64,000 bases of DNA from Anthopleura xanthogrammica (GCA_964019055.1 OZ025211.1:9616400-9680399), one strand, 5' to 3'. Positions 49,997-61,803 are shown, numbered from the stretch's first letter. The notes: a model not told the origin generated them from the letters alone. Numbers and translations: made by a program.

Positions 49997-50096
49997 GACT
50001 CTTGTTCTGTGAACATTCTAGGATAGGTTTAAAGTGCAATAACATAGGGAATGCAGTTAAGTTTTGTATTCCTTTTGTATTTTACATGGCCCCTTA
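49466..50096. repeat. 3' flank with a retroposon-like (ATT)n tail
   Basis: AT-rich sequence after the PML-like gene. The part ending GTTTGATTATCAATAAAGAT followed by (ATT)n to 49996 looks like a non-LTR retroposon 3' end with its poly(A) signal and simple-repeat tail. No coding remnant is recognised. Confidence 0.4.
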
Positions 50097-50310
50097 CAGT
50101 GCGAATCGAAAAACCGTGGGCACCTAAAAATATTTCAGAAATCGTTTATTGTTCGTTGAACAATCAGAAACGACTTTCTAACTCCAAGAAGTTTATCTGA
50201 CTACAAATCAATTGAACTTCTTGCAGTTAGAGAGTTGTTTCAGATTGCTCAACGAACGATACACGATTCCCGAAATTTTTCCGGTGCCCACGGTTTTTCG
50301 ATTCGCACTG
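50097..50310. mobile_element. Palindromic element, CAGTGCGAATCG termini
   Basis: CAGTGCGAATCGAAAAACCG with GTGGGCACC pairs with GGTGCCCAC and CGGTTTTTCGATTCGCACTG without mismatch. The second stem is GTTCGTTGAACAATC-GAAAC / GTTTCAGATTGCTCAACGAAC. 214 bp in total. Confidence 0.93.
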
Positions 50311-50862
50311 CGGTAATAAACGTCTTTGTCCTATTTTATTGGTGATTTTTGTTTATGATCAAAAATTGAACCCATTCCTTGGTTTTCTCCTCAAATCTTA
50401 CTTTCAATTTCTCGAGCCTCTGATCAAAGTATTTGTTGAAGGAGAGGCGAAATCACACTTTTCTTGTTGCCACAACAACACTGAGAAAAGAGGTGCATAA
50501 TATAAAGTAAATCCCCTTCAGCGGTCAACATAGCAACGTCCTTAACAACACTTCTGGAGTCATAATGATTTGCGTTTCTGCAACCGCTATCTCTTTCTTT
50601 TCAGTCCTCATTTGTCATGAGTTGTCTTAAAAACGTGCGTTTTCTTGCAGCTTTCAAACGTAGTCGCCCAGACATTACATTGCCACCATGATGTTTAAGG
50701 CAGCTGCTTCAGTAACCACATTTAATTGGTAATAACACTTTTTATTGTGCATCTCGCATCCATACGACAATAACAACATCAAAATATACCCGATATTAGT
50801 TCTTCTACTAATATTTCTAAATTCTGATTTTTTTTGCTAAATGGTTTTCCTTCCTCGACCTC

Positions 50863-51368
50863 CTTTAAAGCATAGTTAATGGAGTGGAATGGTTTGGAAA
50901 CCTATTGTTCTAGGTTTTTGTTCAACCTTTTCTATTGTTATATGACGTTGACCGTGCACAGAGAAGAAAAAGTTGCAGCGTTTGTTCATCGTAAATTAGA
51001 GAACATATACGTTTTTTCCTCAAAAATATTATAAAATAGGAGATATTTATTAATTAATTCTATATGATGAAAATTAATTGTTTACTGAAAAGGGCAATCA
51101 CCTTTTTGAACGCTTTCTTTTTTACCATCTAGTAACTTAACTGTATCTGCGCGGAATTATTTATCCTCTTCTTTGTAATCTTAGCATGAAACTTCTACTC
51201 TTTCAAAATGTTCGTGCATGAAAATAGTACGGAAACTAGTATTTTCAGCCATACTTGCTTTTGTGCACGGTCAATATCACGTGATGGTACGTTTCAACAT
51301 CGCTCGCCAATCAAAAACCTAGAACAATAGGTTTCCAAACCATTCCACTCCATTAACTATGTTTAAAG
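50863..51368. mobile_element. Foldback element, ~500 bp
   Basis: CTTTAAAGCATAGTTAATGG with AGTGGAATGGTTTGGAAACC and TATTGTTCTAGGTTTTTG is mirrored by AAAAACCTAGAACAATAG, GGTTTCCAAACCATTCCACT and CCATTAACTATGTTTAAAG. An inner pair is TGACCGTGCACA / TGTGCACGGTCA. The long arms with an unpaired centre suggest a larger non-autonomous DNA element. Confidence 0.9.
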
Positions 51369-51603
51369 TATCTTCAAGTGCATTATAATATAATTCTTAT
51401 TGATTCTTATTGATTCTACGCCTTGCAGGGCGTAGTTACAGATGCATAAAAGTAATAAAATGATTGATAAACATAAGATAATTTATGAAAATCAGTTAAT
51501 GGTTATATATAGAAATAATTGCTATACGTATACTGATCAAGCAAGTGCAGAAATTACATTAGTAGCTCTTAAGGCACAGGTAGCACAAGCTGGGTTTCTG
51601 TGG

Positions 51604-51825
51604 TGTCATATTATAAGAAAATGCATGGGGATCTATAAAAAAACTCAATAAAATCGTCAAAATATGAAATAAAGTAAAGAAATCTTAGCTTACCTTTGAG
51701 AAGTTATACTTCTATCGCCCTGCCTGGTTAGAATTCGGAATAAGCCAGTTTTAGCACTTTTTTCTCCACTGTTAACTCTTATTGAGTCTTTTTTATAGAT
51801 CCCCATGCATTTTCTTATAATATGA
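51604..51825. mobile_element. Foldback element
   Basis: GTCATATTATAAGAAAATGC and ATGGGGATCTATAAAAAAAC-TCAATAA are matched by TTATTGAGTC, TTTTTTATAGATCCCCATGC and ATTTTCTTATAATATGA. Open frames crossing the left arm are not considered genes. Confidence 0.9.
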
Positions 51826-53216
51826 AACTAAAAGAAAAAAATTGCTTTTCTTATTTTTCTAACAGACTGAACACCGCATAGGCGACGTAACCGTTTGTAA
51901 AGTGATCACAACATTCTTGGATCCATGGAAAAACATTCTCCTTTACTCTAGTGAACAGTGTATCGTAATTACAATTTTAAGTAAAAAAAAAAACAAAAAA
52001 AAAACAACACACTCTATTAGTAATTCACTTTGATGATCGTTTTTGCTGTATTGTTCTTGTCTATGTTCGTTGTCCTCGTATGTCTAATTATATCACTTTT
52101 GTTACAAGATGCGAATTTAATTTCACACTCAAAAAGTGGTAGTGCTGAGCACCCACGGCTCCGCCGTCTATGCACCTTCAATCACAAAAGTTTATTCCTT
52201 AACCTCTACAAGTATGGTATCGCGAAGAAGTATTTCACTAATAGGAAGCAGTTCGTTAAAAATATACGAGTAAACGCAAGCAAAATCTAGTCTTCGAGAT
52301 ATTAATCATGGCATTCCTCAGAGGTCCACCTTTGGACCTTTGTCATTTCATTTTAATTCACGAAGTAGTTCCTTGGCTCTAGGTGGTGGACAACACGAAG
52401 TTTTCGACTACACAGTCTGCACACACTTATTATATTTTCACTTTTCAATAGACGTCTTTACCGTTTTCCCATTTTAGACCACATGTCATTCTCTTGAGAA
52501 TAAAATTCTTTGTTTGAGTTGTATCCACATTCATGTGTCTTCTCACACGTAACGTTAAAGCAAGAAATGCATGGTACTCTAGGGAATGGCACGTGGCATG
52601 AAATGGGAAAACCTTTATAGGCCCAAGGTAAAATAGACTTATTCGATATCCTCTCCATTCAATGGATTTAATCATAACGCTTTGTTTAGTTATAGTCACT
52701 GTTTTGTACATTTTTCTTGTAGTTTGAGTGAAACAAAACCATCATTTCACTGTATTCTACTACACTAAACTCGACGGCGCAGACGTTTTTACTCTTCCAT
52801 TTACAACAAAAGCTAGCTGAAGCTTGAATGGTAAATTTTCGTATTCTTGTAGTAGCACGATTACAATTGACTTTTCCAGCTATATACTACCTATTTATAA
52901 AAACGTTTGCGGGAGACAAAACCGACAGGCGATAGGGGATCATAGTTGGAATAACTTGTTTCTTATATTCTAACACGGACTAGGTTAGTGTTGAGACAAT
53001 TCGTGCTGTACATTTGTCATTGAACGAAACGCCTTGACGATTATTCGTCTTAGGATGATAGTTCCATAATTCCTTTCGGTCTTAGAATGATATATCTCCT
53101 TTGGCTCCGACAACCTAGGTGTATAAGTCAATTTATGTATCAGTTTCACATTATATTGCCTCCTATGATTTTGATGGGGTCTCTTCTACACAAACATGAC
53201 TTTATACATACTAGTT
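51826..53216. other. AT-rich intergenic stretch with one MITE
   Basis: The only recognised element is a CCCATTTCAGACCA-family MITE at 52461-52614. An open frame of 86 codons (52030-52290) begins with a hydrophobic stretch but has no splice, codon or similarity support. I see nothing else. Confidence 0.45.
52461..52614. mobile_element. MITE, CCCATTTCAGACCAxGTGTCATTC family
   Basis: CCGTTTTCCCATTTTAGACC / GGCATGAAATGGGAAAACC ends; interior TTTGTTTGAGTTGTATCCAC. Confidence 0.88.
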
Positions 53217-53369
53217 ATATGATGGTTTCGAGTGGCATACCGTGGAATATCCCACGAGTCACTTGTAGTTTCTAGTATACACACGAGCCTTTAGGAGAGT
53301 GTTTATACGAAGAAAATACAAGTGAAGAGTGGGATATCCACGGTATGCTGCGAGAAACCATTGTATAAT
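53217..53369. mobile_element. Foldback element, 3' of kinase pseudogene
   Basis: GATGGTTTCGAGTGGCATAC-CGTGGAATATCCCAC is complementary to GTGGGATATCCACG-GTATGCTGCGAGAAACCAT. Immediately adjacent, 53372-53487 is a second foldback (TTATCCCACGCCATAGAAAA / TTTTCTATGGTGTGGGATAA). Confidence 0.88.
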
Positions 53370-53811
53370 CATTTTATCCCACGCCATAGAAAATACAAAT
53401 GTGCAGATTCAACGCGAAGGGCACCGACTAATATACAACGGCTTTCCTGCCTTCTGATTGGCTGTATTTTCTATGGTGTGGGATAAATACACATACAGTC
53501 CGAGGTGAAACTCACAAGGTTTTTAATCCAATCAATATATATGGTCTTCGTGCGAGCGGTCCTACGATTTAACGTAGAGAAGACCCAGTAAAGATCTCAC
53601 CATTTACAGAGAAAATTACAAAAGCATCACCTTCTTCTTCTCAGAGTCAATGCTACACATCCCTCATACCTTAGTTATGTGAAGTGTTAGGTAAAATAGG
53701 AGAATTCATCCAACGTACAATCTCCCAAGATACCGTACAAATGATTGCATTAGCCCATCAGAATTTAATCTCTACCTACCTGCAGGGATTCCTAAGTGTG
53801 TCTTGAAAAGT

Positions 53812-55619
53812 TCATTCACTGAGATTGTTTAATTGTTCTATGATTTTTTCCATAGAAAGGCGTGTTTCAGGACGTTTTCTTACACACCGTGTGATTATCC
53901 GTTTGTATTGATTAGGCACCCTTGCAATTTGCTGCCCTTTCTGACTTTTATCAGGCAATTCACGAATGTTGATCTCCCATAACAGAACTCCAAAGCTGTA
54001 TACATCGACCTGTAGAGAAAAAGATCCTGCTGAAAGAGCTTTTTCATTTTATTCTCTTTTTTATTCACCTATTATTTGGTAGTGAGTACTGATAGGTAGG
54101 TCCCGCCGGGAGGTTGGTACACGTTGCTTCCATTAGTAGCAATGTACAAAGGAAAGTACGGTAATATGTAGCTAGTTAGATAGGTAGGTAGGTAGGAAAG
54201 GTAGGTAGGTAGGAAGGTAGGAAGGTAGGTAGGTAGGTAGGTAGGAAGGTAGGAAGGTAGGTAGGTAGGTAGGTAGGTAGGTAGGTAGGTAGGTAGGTAG
54301 GTAGGTAGGTAGGTAGGTAGGTAGGTAGGTAGGTAGGTAGGTAGGTAGGTAGGTAGGTAGGTAGGTAGGTAGGTAGGTAGGTAGGTAGGTAGGTAGGTAG
54401 GTAGGTAGGTAGGTAGGTAGGTAGGTAGGTAGGTAGGTAGGTAGGTAGGTAGGTAGGTAGGTAGGTAGGTAGGTAGGTAGGTAGGTAGGTAGGTAGGTAG
54501 GTAGGTAGGTAGGTAAGTAGGTAGGTAGGTAGGTAGGTAGGTAGGTAGGTAGGAAGGAAGGAAGGAAGGAAGGAAGGTAGGAAGGAAGGAAGGAAGGAAG
54601 GAAGGAAGGAAGGAAGGAAGGAAGGTATAGGTAGGTGGAAGATAGATAAGTAAGTTTTGCTAATTATAAAAAAAACTCCCTTCGTACATACCTTGGGAGA
54701 CTTTAAAGTCTGTGCTTCAGGTGCAGTATAGATGCTATCCAAAGGAAAATTCATCATGGATTGTTGCAGGAAATTCATAGTACAAAAATCTGAAATTTTT
54801 GCTTGACAATAACCAACACCACCTTTTTTCCATAGCAACACATTGGCACTGCTGATGTCTCCATGGACGATGGGAGATGGACGTTTGAGGTGTAAATAGT
54901 TTAGTCCCTTGGCAACATCCAGCGCAATAATCGTGATCTCAGAAGGATTCAATGACCGTTCATGCAAAACTGCTTTCAGACTAATGTCTGGTATCTCAGA
55001 TACAAAAAGAGGACTTTGATCGTCGCACGTCGCACCAATGAATTGAAGAAGACAAGGATGGCGACATTCAAATGCCATTCAAATGTTTTCATCTCGCGCT
55101 CAAAGAAACTTTGTTCAAGGCGTGACAGAATATTCGGGTGAAGTTCCTTTACTGCAACTTTGCATTCGTAGAAGCTTCCTTCAACCACACGTCCCCACTC
55201 TCCTTGTCTCATTATTGTATCGGACAAGGTTATTTCATTACGATCTAACATCCAGTCACGGGACGCCGTGTTTCTCCTTGTTTCCTCGTGTGCTTTTTGT
55301 TCTTCAGCCAAAGATGTTTTCGGTTGATGTATTCGTGATCCCTGTTCGTTGTGGTAAACTCGCCACTCTTCTTCTTGTCTTGCTTTTTTTTCTAATTCAG
55401 CCAAAGATAAATGGAGTTGATATGTCTGCTGCTTAATGATGCTGTCAAAATTCCTCTCTGTTTCTTCTGTTGTTTGTCTTGCTGTAGTTAAAGATTTCCG
55501 GAGATTATATGCCTGCTCCTCGCTGTTCCGAAGCCGTTTGTCTGTCTCTTTTCGTGCTTCTTGTTCTGCTGTTAGCGATGTCTTTAGATTTTTATTTTCC
55601 TGAAGAACTTTGTTCCATT
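53812..55619 (-). pseudogene. Coiled-coil TKL-type kinase, copy 1, frameshifted by an 11-bp duplication
   Basis: Two exons visible: 55619-54692 and 54009-53812; 5' exons not found. The first encodes a charged coiled coil, then a kinase start (LDRNEITLSDTIMRQGEWGR), the VAIK-type lysine in CKVAVKELH, FEREM of helix C, LNYLHLKRPSPIVHGDIS and APEAQ. The second encodes VDVYSFGVLLWEI and the C-lobe to a stop at 53812-53814. The family is a TKL-like kinase that I recall as expanded in corals and sponges (protein Ser/Thr or Tyr phosphorylation). The HRD motif is HGD; DFG is DFC. At 55065-55085 an 11-bp direct repeat (CATTCAAATGC twice, last base missing) shifts the frame inside helix C compared with copy 2. 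An assembly error is the main alternative to true loss. Confidence 0.8.
54178..54645. repeat. (GTAG)n / (GAAG)n microsatellite in kinase copy 1 intron
   Basis: Over 80 near-perfect GTAG tetramers followed by GAAG tetramers, in the intron between the last two exons. The paralogous intron in copy 2 has only a degenerate GTAG tract (63216-63312). Confidence 0.97.
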
Positions 55620-57475
55620 CTAGTTATAGAAAATTTGAATTGATTATTTGAATTGTTATCACAACTGATCAAAAAGCAAAACAAACTTGTATAAAATAGC
55701 GGGGGGAAAACAAATAAGCATAACCAGTAAATAAATAAATAAAACCCCCCCCCCCAAAAAAAAAACAAGCTCCCAAACAAACAAGCAAACAAACGTAAAA
55801 ACTCGTTTAAAATGAATATTCAGGAATAGAGATAACAAGACCAAACAAGAGAGGACAAAAGAAAGAAAAGGGAAAGAAAGAAAGACTAAAGTGATCACAT
55901 CATACCAAGAGTGGGATATGACTAGCCCAATCAGGGGCGGACCCAGGATTTTGTTCAGGGAGGGATGAAGGGCAGTAAGTCAGCCCAGGCAGGGGGTGCA
56001 ACCCTCAGAATCAAAGAAACTCAAGCATGTTAAGGCCTGGGAATTTAGATTGTTTTTTGACAAGGACAACTGAAGTTTGCACCAAAAAAGGCAATTGGGT
56101 TTCTTAACATATTTTTAAGCGTGGTATTGTTAAATTCAGTTGGTCACGTGACCTTTAAGGTAGAAAAACACGAATTTCAAAATGGGCCGAATTCATCTCA
56201 TTTAATTTTAAACTTTTTTTTCAACAAATTGTTAAGGCTAGAGGTCTTCTTTAAACTGCACGGAATGGATGTCCTTCAAGGTGACTGCCTACTTTTGAAC
56301 CTCGATTTGAGCCCACGATGTGCGCGCCTCAAAAACCGCTGAATAAAATACGAAATTTTATTGAGGAACCATACACGTTTTAAACTTCAACAGGGCGAAA
56401 CACTCAAATTTTGCACGGGACTCTATACTTTTATTCTGCTTAATTGAAAGAACTTCTAAAAATCTACGTTATATCAAATTTTTAAGAAAAGTTAATTTTT
56501 CTAACTCGTAAAAAAATAGATTTTTGTAGGAATTTTTTGAACGACTTTATGAGATTTATGAGGGCACTGAAAGGGCGAAATATGACAAATCGATGTATCT
56601 CTTTGTCTTTTATTCTAAAATATCCATGTGGTATTGTAGAATGATTCACCAGGCGTCATTTGTACATGATAGAGTCTGAAAAGAACTATTATCTTATGAG
56701 TTAATATTTTTCCTTAATCACTTCCGATGACGCAATTTTTGCTTCAAAAACTCGCACGTAGGCATCCATTAAATGCTGTTTATCTCGAAAACGAGCTCGG
56801 GACACCCCATTTTTCTTTTCATATTCGGAATCAGCATTAAATTTCACTTTAAAAAATTGTAGTTTAAAAAAAAGTTAAAATTTTTTTCCAAAAGTAGCCA
56901 GTCACCTTAACAGAACATGGGGGTCAACCATTCCGGGCAGAAATCGAAAGACATCCATGAAATAAATTAAATGAAACATTGGTTGATATAGTGCGTATAG
57001 TATATGGTCGTCCCACTATCAACTGAATTTTTTATAACTAAATAAACCTGTGTCTGGTCACGTGCCACGCCTTATGGCTTTATGAAGTCTTTCGACTTCT
57101 CTCTGTTCTGTGTAACTTTAGCTTTAAATACCCATAATAAGGAGCACTGATAGTTTGAGGGGGTAAAGGGGACACCTTCGAACGCTTTAAACATGAGCCC
57201 CTGGCTCGGGAGAATTGGGCAACCACTCCCCGCGTTTCGAAGTAAAATATTGGCTTTACCTTTTTTTTTTTGGTTTTTGGTTTGTTTTTTTTTTATTGAT
57301 TTTTTTCTAGTTTTTTTTTTTTTTTAGACTTACATAAACACAATTACAAAAGACTGAAGAAATAAGCTAAGCTAAAACTAAGCTATTAGGATCAATAACC
57401 ACTCTGACACCAAACTGCTTCCATAATGAAACATTAAGTTACACATCAACATACTATGGTCACGCCATACAGTAC
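55620..57475. other. Repeat-filled gap between kinase copy 1 and the QARS1 partial copy
   Basis: Holds a GGGGCGGAxxCAGGATTTTG element (55929-56030), a TTAAGGTGACTG element (56275-56910) and poly(T)-rich sequence at 57260-57325. The missing 5' exons of the kinase copy should lie here, but I could not identify one. Confidence 0.5.
56275..56910. mobile_element. DNA element with TTAAGGTGACTGxCTACTTTTG inverted ends
   Basis: Left CAAGGTGACTGCCTACTTTT and right AAAAGTAGCCAGTCACCTTAA form ~20-bp terminal inverted repeats around ~590 bp of non-coding sequence. A diverged copy lies at 12930-13445; an isolated TTAAGGTGACTTT end is seen near 21501. Confidence 0.82.
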
Positions 57476-57602
57476 CTGCATATCCATTTCACTTTTCAGA
57501 GCTTTTCCATCGGCCCACTTGAGCTTCTCTCTGGCTTTGCCTTCAAGACAAAAAAAAATTTAAATTTGATGTGTAATGTCATCAGCCATTTAATGATTGT
57601 TA

Positions 57603-57895
57603 AGGTAAAATAATAAATAAATATTATATTTATATAGTGCCTTTCCACTAATTGTCCAAAGCACTGAATAAACTGAAATAAAGACAAATCATATTAACAT
57701 AAAGTGTTTTTAAGAATCCCAACTGGCAAGGAGACAAACCAGTTGGCTATTTACAAGCATGGTCGAGAAACTGAATTTGACCTAATCGAAATCAGGACAA
57801 ATACAGTCTCAGCTAGTGGCCAGAGCGGGGCTCGAACCCGGCACCACCGGATTGTGAGACCAACACTAAGGTGCTCATCATTGATCATTCAATAA
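57603..57895 (-). mobile_element. Second SINE type, tRNA-like head, minus strand
   Basis: Minus strand: TTGGTCTCACAATCCGGTGG, B box GGGTTCGAGCCCC, a ~200-bp body, then GCACTATATAAATATAATAT and an A/T-rich tail. It is inserted in intron 4 of the QARS1 partial copy and absent from the parent intron, so it is younger than that duplication. Confidence 0.7.
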
Positions 57896-57905
57896 TCACT
57901 TAAGC

Positions 57906-58050
57906 AATGCACCCTTCTCAAAATGATCTTGAATGCGAGGCTAACATGGAACACAAAAGAAATGCCACAAATTCCATCGAGAAAAAGTGTGATTTCTTTT
58001 GTGTTTCATGTTAGCCTAGCATCCAAGATAATTTTAAGAAGGGTGCATTC
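57906..58050. mobile_element. Foldback element beside the SINE
   Basis: AATGCACCCTTCTCAAAAT, AGGCTAACATGGAACACAAA-AGAAA / TTTCTTTTGTGTTTCATGTTAGCCT, ATTTTAAGAAGGGTGCATT. Part of the extra sequence in the copy's intron 4. Bases 58250-58430 carry further repeated TTGGCCAAATGTCA / TGACATTTGGCCA pairs. Confidence 0.85.
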
Positions 58051-58828
58051 CTTAAACAATTAAAAATATCAAAAATGGTCAGAATATATAGAGGACTATA
58101 ATCTTGAAGGATAACAGGAGCTGGCCTTGACTGCATGTGTAGTCCTAGAAAATATACAGTCTGCATCCTTAGAAATTAAGTTCTCTAAAGATTAATTATA
58201 GAGCAGGAATAAAACCATCTGAGCTCCATCTCAGTATTTTATGACCAGCCAACATGTGTCAGTTGACATTTGGCCATGCAACTATTGGCTAATGATATAT
58301 TAGTGGACTATCAACAGATAATTGGCCAAATGTCAGGTGATTGTTGACCACGATGTTGATCGATTGATGTTGATGTTGTACAGTTGGCTGATTGTCAACT
58401 GACAAGTGTCCAGTGCATGGTTACAAAGTACACCATAATGTACACTCTCTTCCTCTCCCTTCAAACTTGTATCTTTTAGATTCCTCTGTCCTTGGTTGAA
58501 GGGAGGGTATGAATATTTTTTTGAATTTTGTTTATTCTTTAGACATTATGCCAACTATGGTACCTACCCATGATGAGACCTGTGTTGAACTGATATCTTT
58601 TTTCATGCATCTCTTGTTTATACTCATTGATTATTGACTCTATCTGTTGAGTTCAGGTAAAAATATGTTCACAATTATATCTTTTTTATTTATTACTTAT
58701 TAAATTACAAATAATCAAGGAAGAGCTAGATTCTGATATATCACAGTAGGTCATTCAAATCCTTAATCTTGATCTTGTTGATTTTGGAGTTGTATTGGTC
58801 ATGATAATAGACCTTTTCAGCTTGGGTG

Positions 58829-58981
58829 GTTTGTTTCCCCATTTCAAATGACATGTCATTCTCTTGGGAATAAGATTCTTTCTTGTGTTGTGTCCTATTT
58901 GTGTGTTTTCTCTCGCATAACTGTTTAAAAAAGAAATGATACCCTTGGGAATAACATGTCGTTTAAAATGGGACAACAAAC
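58829..58981. mobile_element. MITE, CCCATTTCAGACCAxGTGTCATTC family (partial-copy intron 3)
   Basis: Positional equivalent of 38968-39188, shortened by an internal deletion. Confidence 0.82.
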
Positions 58982-59718
58982 TGCCAAAGCTGAAAATGCA
59001 TATTATGACCATATATATTTATATTACTGGCAGTAGTTCTGCATGTCTGTATCTTAATTAGAGTTTATTACCCTTGGCATGTCAATGACATCCTACGACA
59101 GACAGAATAGATCCAAAAAAAAATAAGTCATAGATGAACTTACACACTCTTCTATCTGTTCTGGGGTGATTTCTACTCCAACACCACAATGTGTTTCAAA
59201 CTCAGTTTTTTTTATGGCTCCAATGGGGTTGGTTTTGGCCAAGAAATCAATAGCAGCTGAAATAGTCAATTATGAATTACTGGAAGACAATGGGAAGCCA
59301 TTTCAAAGTTACAGCATGTTGTACTGTGTAAGTGCTGTAAGCTGTTGCCTCCTTAGACAGAAGTCTGATGTTTGGCCCCCAGTAACTTTGCATACTTGCT
59401 TTAACTTCTCTCTAATGCATGTGTAACCTCATATAGGAAGTAAAAGTTTGTCATTTACCATTTAACTGAGCTGTAGAGCCAAATTTCTTGTTTCTGATAT
59501 AGTTCACAAGAAAGGAAAGTCGGCTTTCATCTTTTAAGCTGCTGGATGCCAGTAAGTAAAGCATGGTTCCTGACTGTTTGTCTGGATTACCAGCCATTTT
59601 CTCTTGGGCCTTTGAAAGGAAAGAAAATGTAGATAAATAAAAAAGATATCATCTATCACATGGCTACTCTTTTATATGGAATATATATACTATGTGCATA
59701 ATAGACCTTATTCTTCTT

Positions 59719-59902
59719 GGTGCAATGTTTTCATTACAGACGTACTAGACCACGTGTCATTCTCTTGAGAATAAGAGAATAAGATTCTTTGTTTGAGTTG
59801 TATTTATATTCATGTTTCTTCTCATGCGCAACTGTTAAACAAACAAATGACACTCTTGGAAATGACACATAGTCTAGCTGAAATGAAAGAACCTTACACC
59901 AA
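59719..59902. mobile_element. MITE, CCCATTTCAGACCAxGTGTCATTC family (partial-copy intron 1)
   Basis: Positional equivalent of 39901-40060; TTTGTTTGAGTTGTATTTAT core retained. Confidence 0.82.
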
Positions 59903-60704
59903 GATCTTCTGTTCATCAGCTGAATCACAAGTTTTCAGTGTTTGACAACCATTTGGATCAGATAACGCAATGGAACATTTTCAAGATGAGTGAGCGCTTT
60001 CAAAAATATTGCAGGCACAGACATGAAACAGAGGCATTTTCAGGCAAGATCATGCACGCTATTGATGCTGCCCAAAAATGCCTCGAGATCATGTCTGTGC
60101 CTGCTATTGTACATGTAACCAGCAATTATCATTTAGATCATGTACATACACACAGAACAAGCTTAGACTGAGTAAATCTTCATCTGATCATCCATTTCAA
60201 AATAATGTTCTGAAATCTACTACAGCTGGCCTCTCCCCTAACTCTCTCCCCCCCCCGCTCCATCTCTCCGATTTTAGGGCCATTACACAGGAACAAAAAC
60301 CTTTATTTTAAGCTTTTACCTGTAAAACGATGGATTCCAACTTCTGGGACAGAACTTCGTTCTTGATCGTCTCTTTTGCCTTCTGTTGGCTGAGACCAAT
60401 AGTCTGGAAGAGAGAGACACGATCTGCCATGGTTGTAAGACTTGCCAAGCCGTAGATCTTTGATAAATGGTTGGGTTTTATAATCGATTTGATGAGTTGA
60501 TTTACAACAATCAACATGGAGTAAAAGGAAAGAGAGTACCGGGGAATACTGCTGACCTGTAGGTACCACGTGCTGTCGGCTCAAGGTTACTGATCCGTCA
60601 TGATCATGATGATGCAATCAACTTGGAATCATCGAAATCTTATAATTTTTTGATCATTTAAAAAATCAAGGGATAAATCTGATCTTTATTGGTTTATTTA
60701 TTCA

Positions 60705-61167
<463 letters not shown>

Positions 61168-61244
61168 ACTCTCCTCGTAGTAGGCCAACCATAAATCTGA
61201 GTCCGGCATATATATTTATTTCATTCAATGCTCGGCAATTTTAC

Positions 61245-61632
61245 TAGAGTGAATTTAGTCACACTGTTTAATAGTTAGATAAATCTATCTAACTTATTCA
61301 CATGTGCCGAATCTAATGCAAATGAATTCATACAATAGGTTTTGCTCATTTGCATTAGATTCGGTACATGTGAAGTTCGACGTCTAAACCGGGCCTTAGA
61401 TAACTAATTAGTTGACGTCACCTAAAATAGTAAAAGCGCGCCAAAGTAACGGTCATGCTAATCCGGGGGTTTACTGAGAATGTTTGAGGAGACAATTAAC
61501 TTTATCATTGTTTCCCCCCTCATCTCAGAAGCGGTTTACTCGAAGATTCAAATTTATGTCGCCTAAAATAGTAAATAACTCATCTTATTTAGTTGACGTC
61601 AACTATTCAACAGTGTGACTAAAATCACTCTA
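61245..61632. mobile_element. Foldback element with an inner hairpin
   Basis: TAGAGTGAATTTAGTCACAC-TG / CAGTGTGACTAAAATCACTC-TA outer ends. An inner hairpin at about 61302-61372 is CATGTGCCGAATCTAATGCA-AATGA / TCATTTGCATTAGATTCGGT-ACATG. Confidence 0.85.
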
Positions 61633-61803
61633 TAACAAACAAGCTATCATATGTAAAACACTTGGATTATTATTGTTACATCTTGTTGTCCTATATGACT
61701 ATGGTTTAGCTTTTACCCTTGGTGGTGGACAACTCGTTCAACTACATTGGCCTTCACACAGATTTACTATATTTTCAATTTTCAATAGACCTCTTTATCT
61801 TGG

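Larger units (their letters stand above)
57476..60430 (-). pseudogene. Partial duplicate of QARS1: exons 1-5 only
   Basis: Exons 60430-60320, 59609-59459, 59256-59144, 58643-58568 and 57540-57476 have the same lengths (111, 151, 113, 76, 65 nt) and phases as QARS1 exons 1-5. The splice sites and the reading frame are intact for 172 codons, and only a few residues differ (for example Ser to Arg in YIxNKK, Ala to Thr in KKxEF). This is the N-terminal tRNA-binding domain; the catalytic core is absent. About 150 bp of 5' flank came along. Homology ends near 57380 (38465 in the parent). If the last intron is retained, translation would add about nine residues and stop. The parent's intron MITEs are shared; a ~950-bp insertion in intron 4 is new. 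It is either a young pseudogene or a stand-alone domain gene. Confidence 0.85.

Noticed and set aside
51442..51651. 69-codon frame MHKSNK....
   Set aside because: Its 3' third lies in a foldback arm, and there is no other support.
52030..52290. 86-codon frame starting with a hydrophobic, membrane-like stretch.
   Set aside because: No splice, similarity or codon support; the rest of the frame is compositionally ordinary AT-rich sequence. Could be a chance frame.
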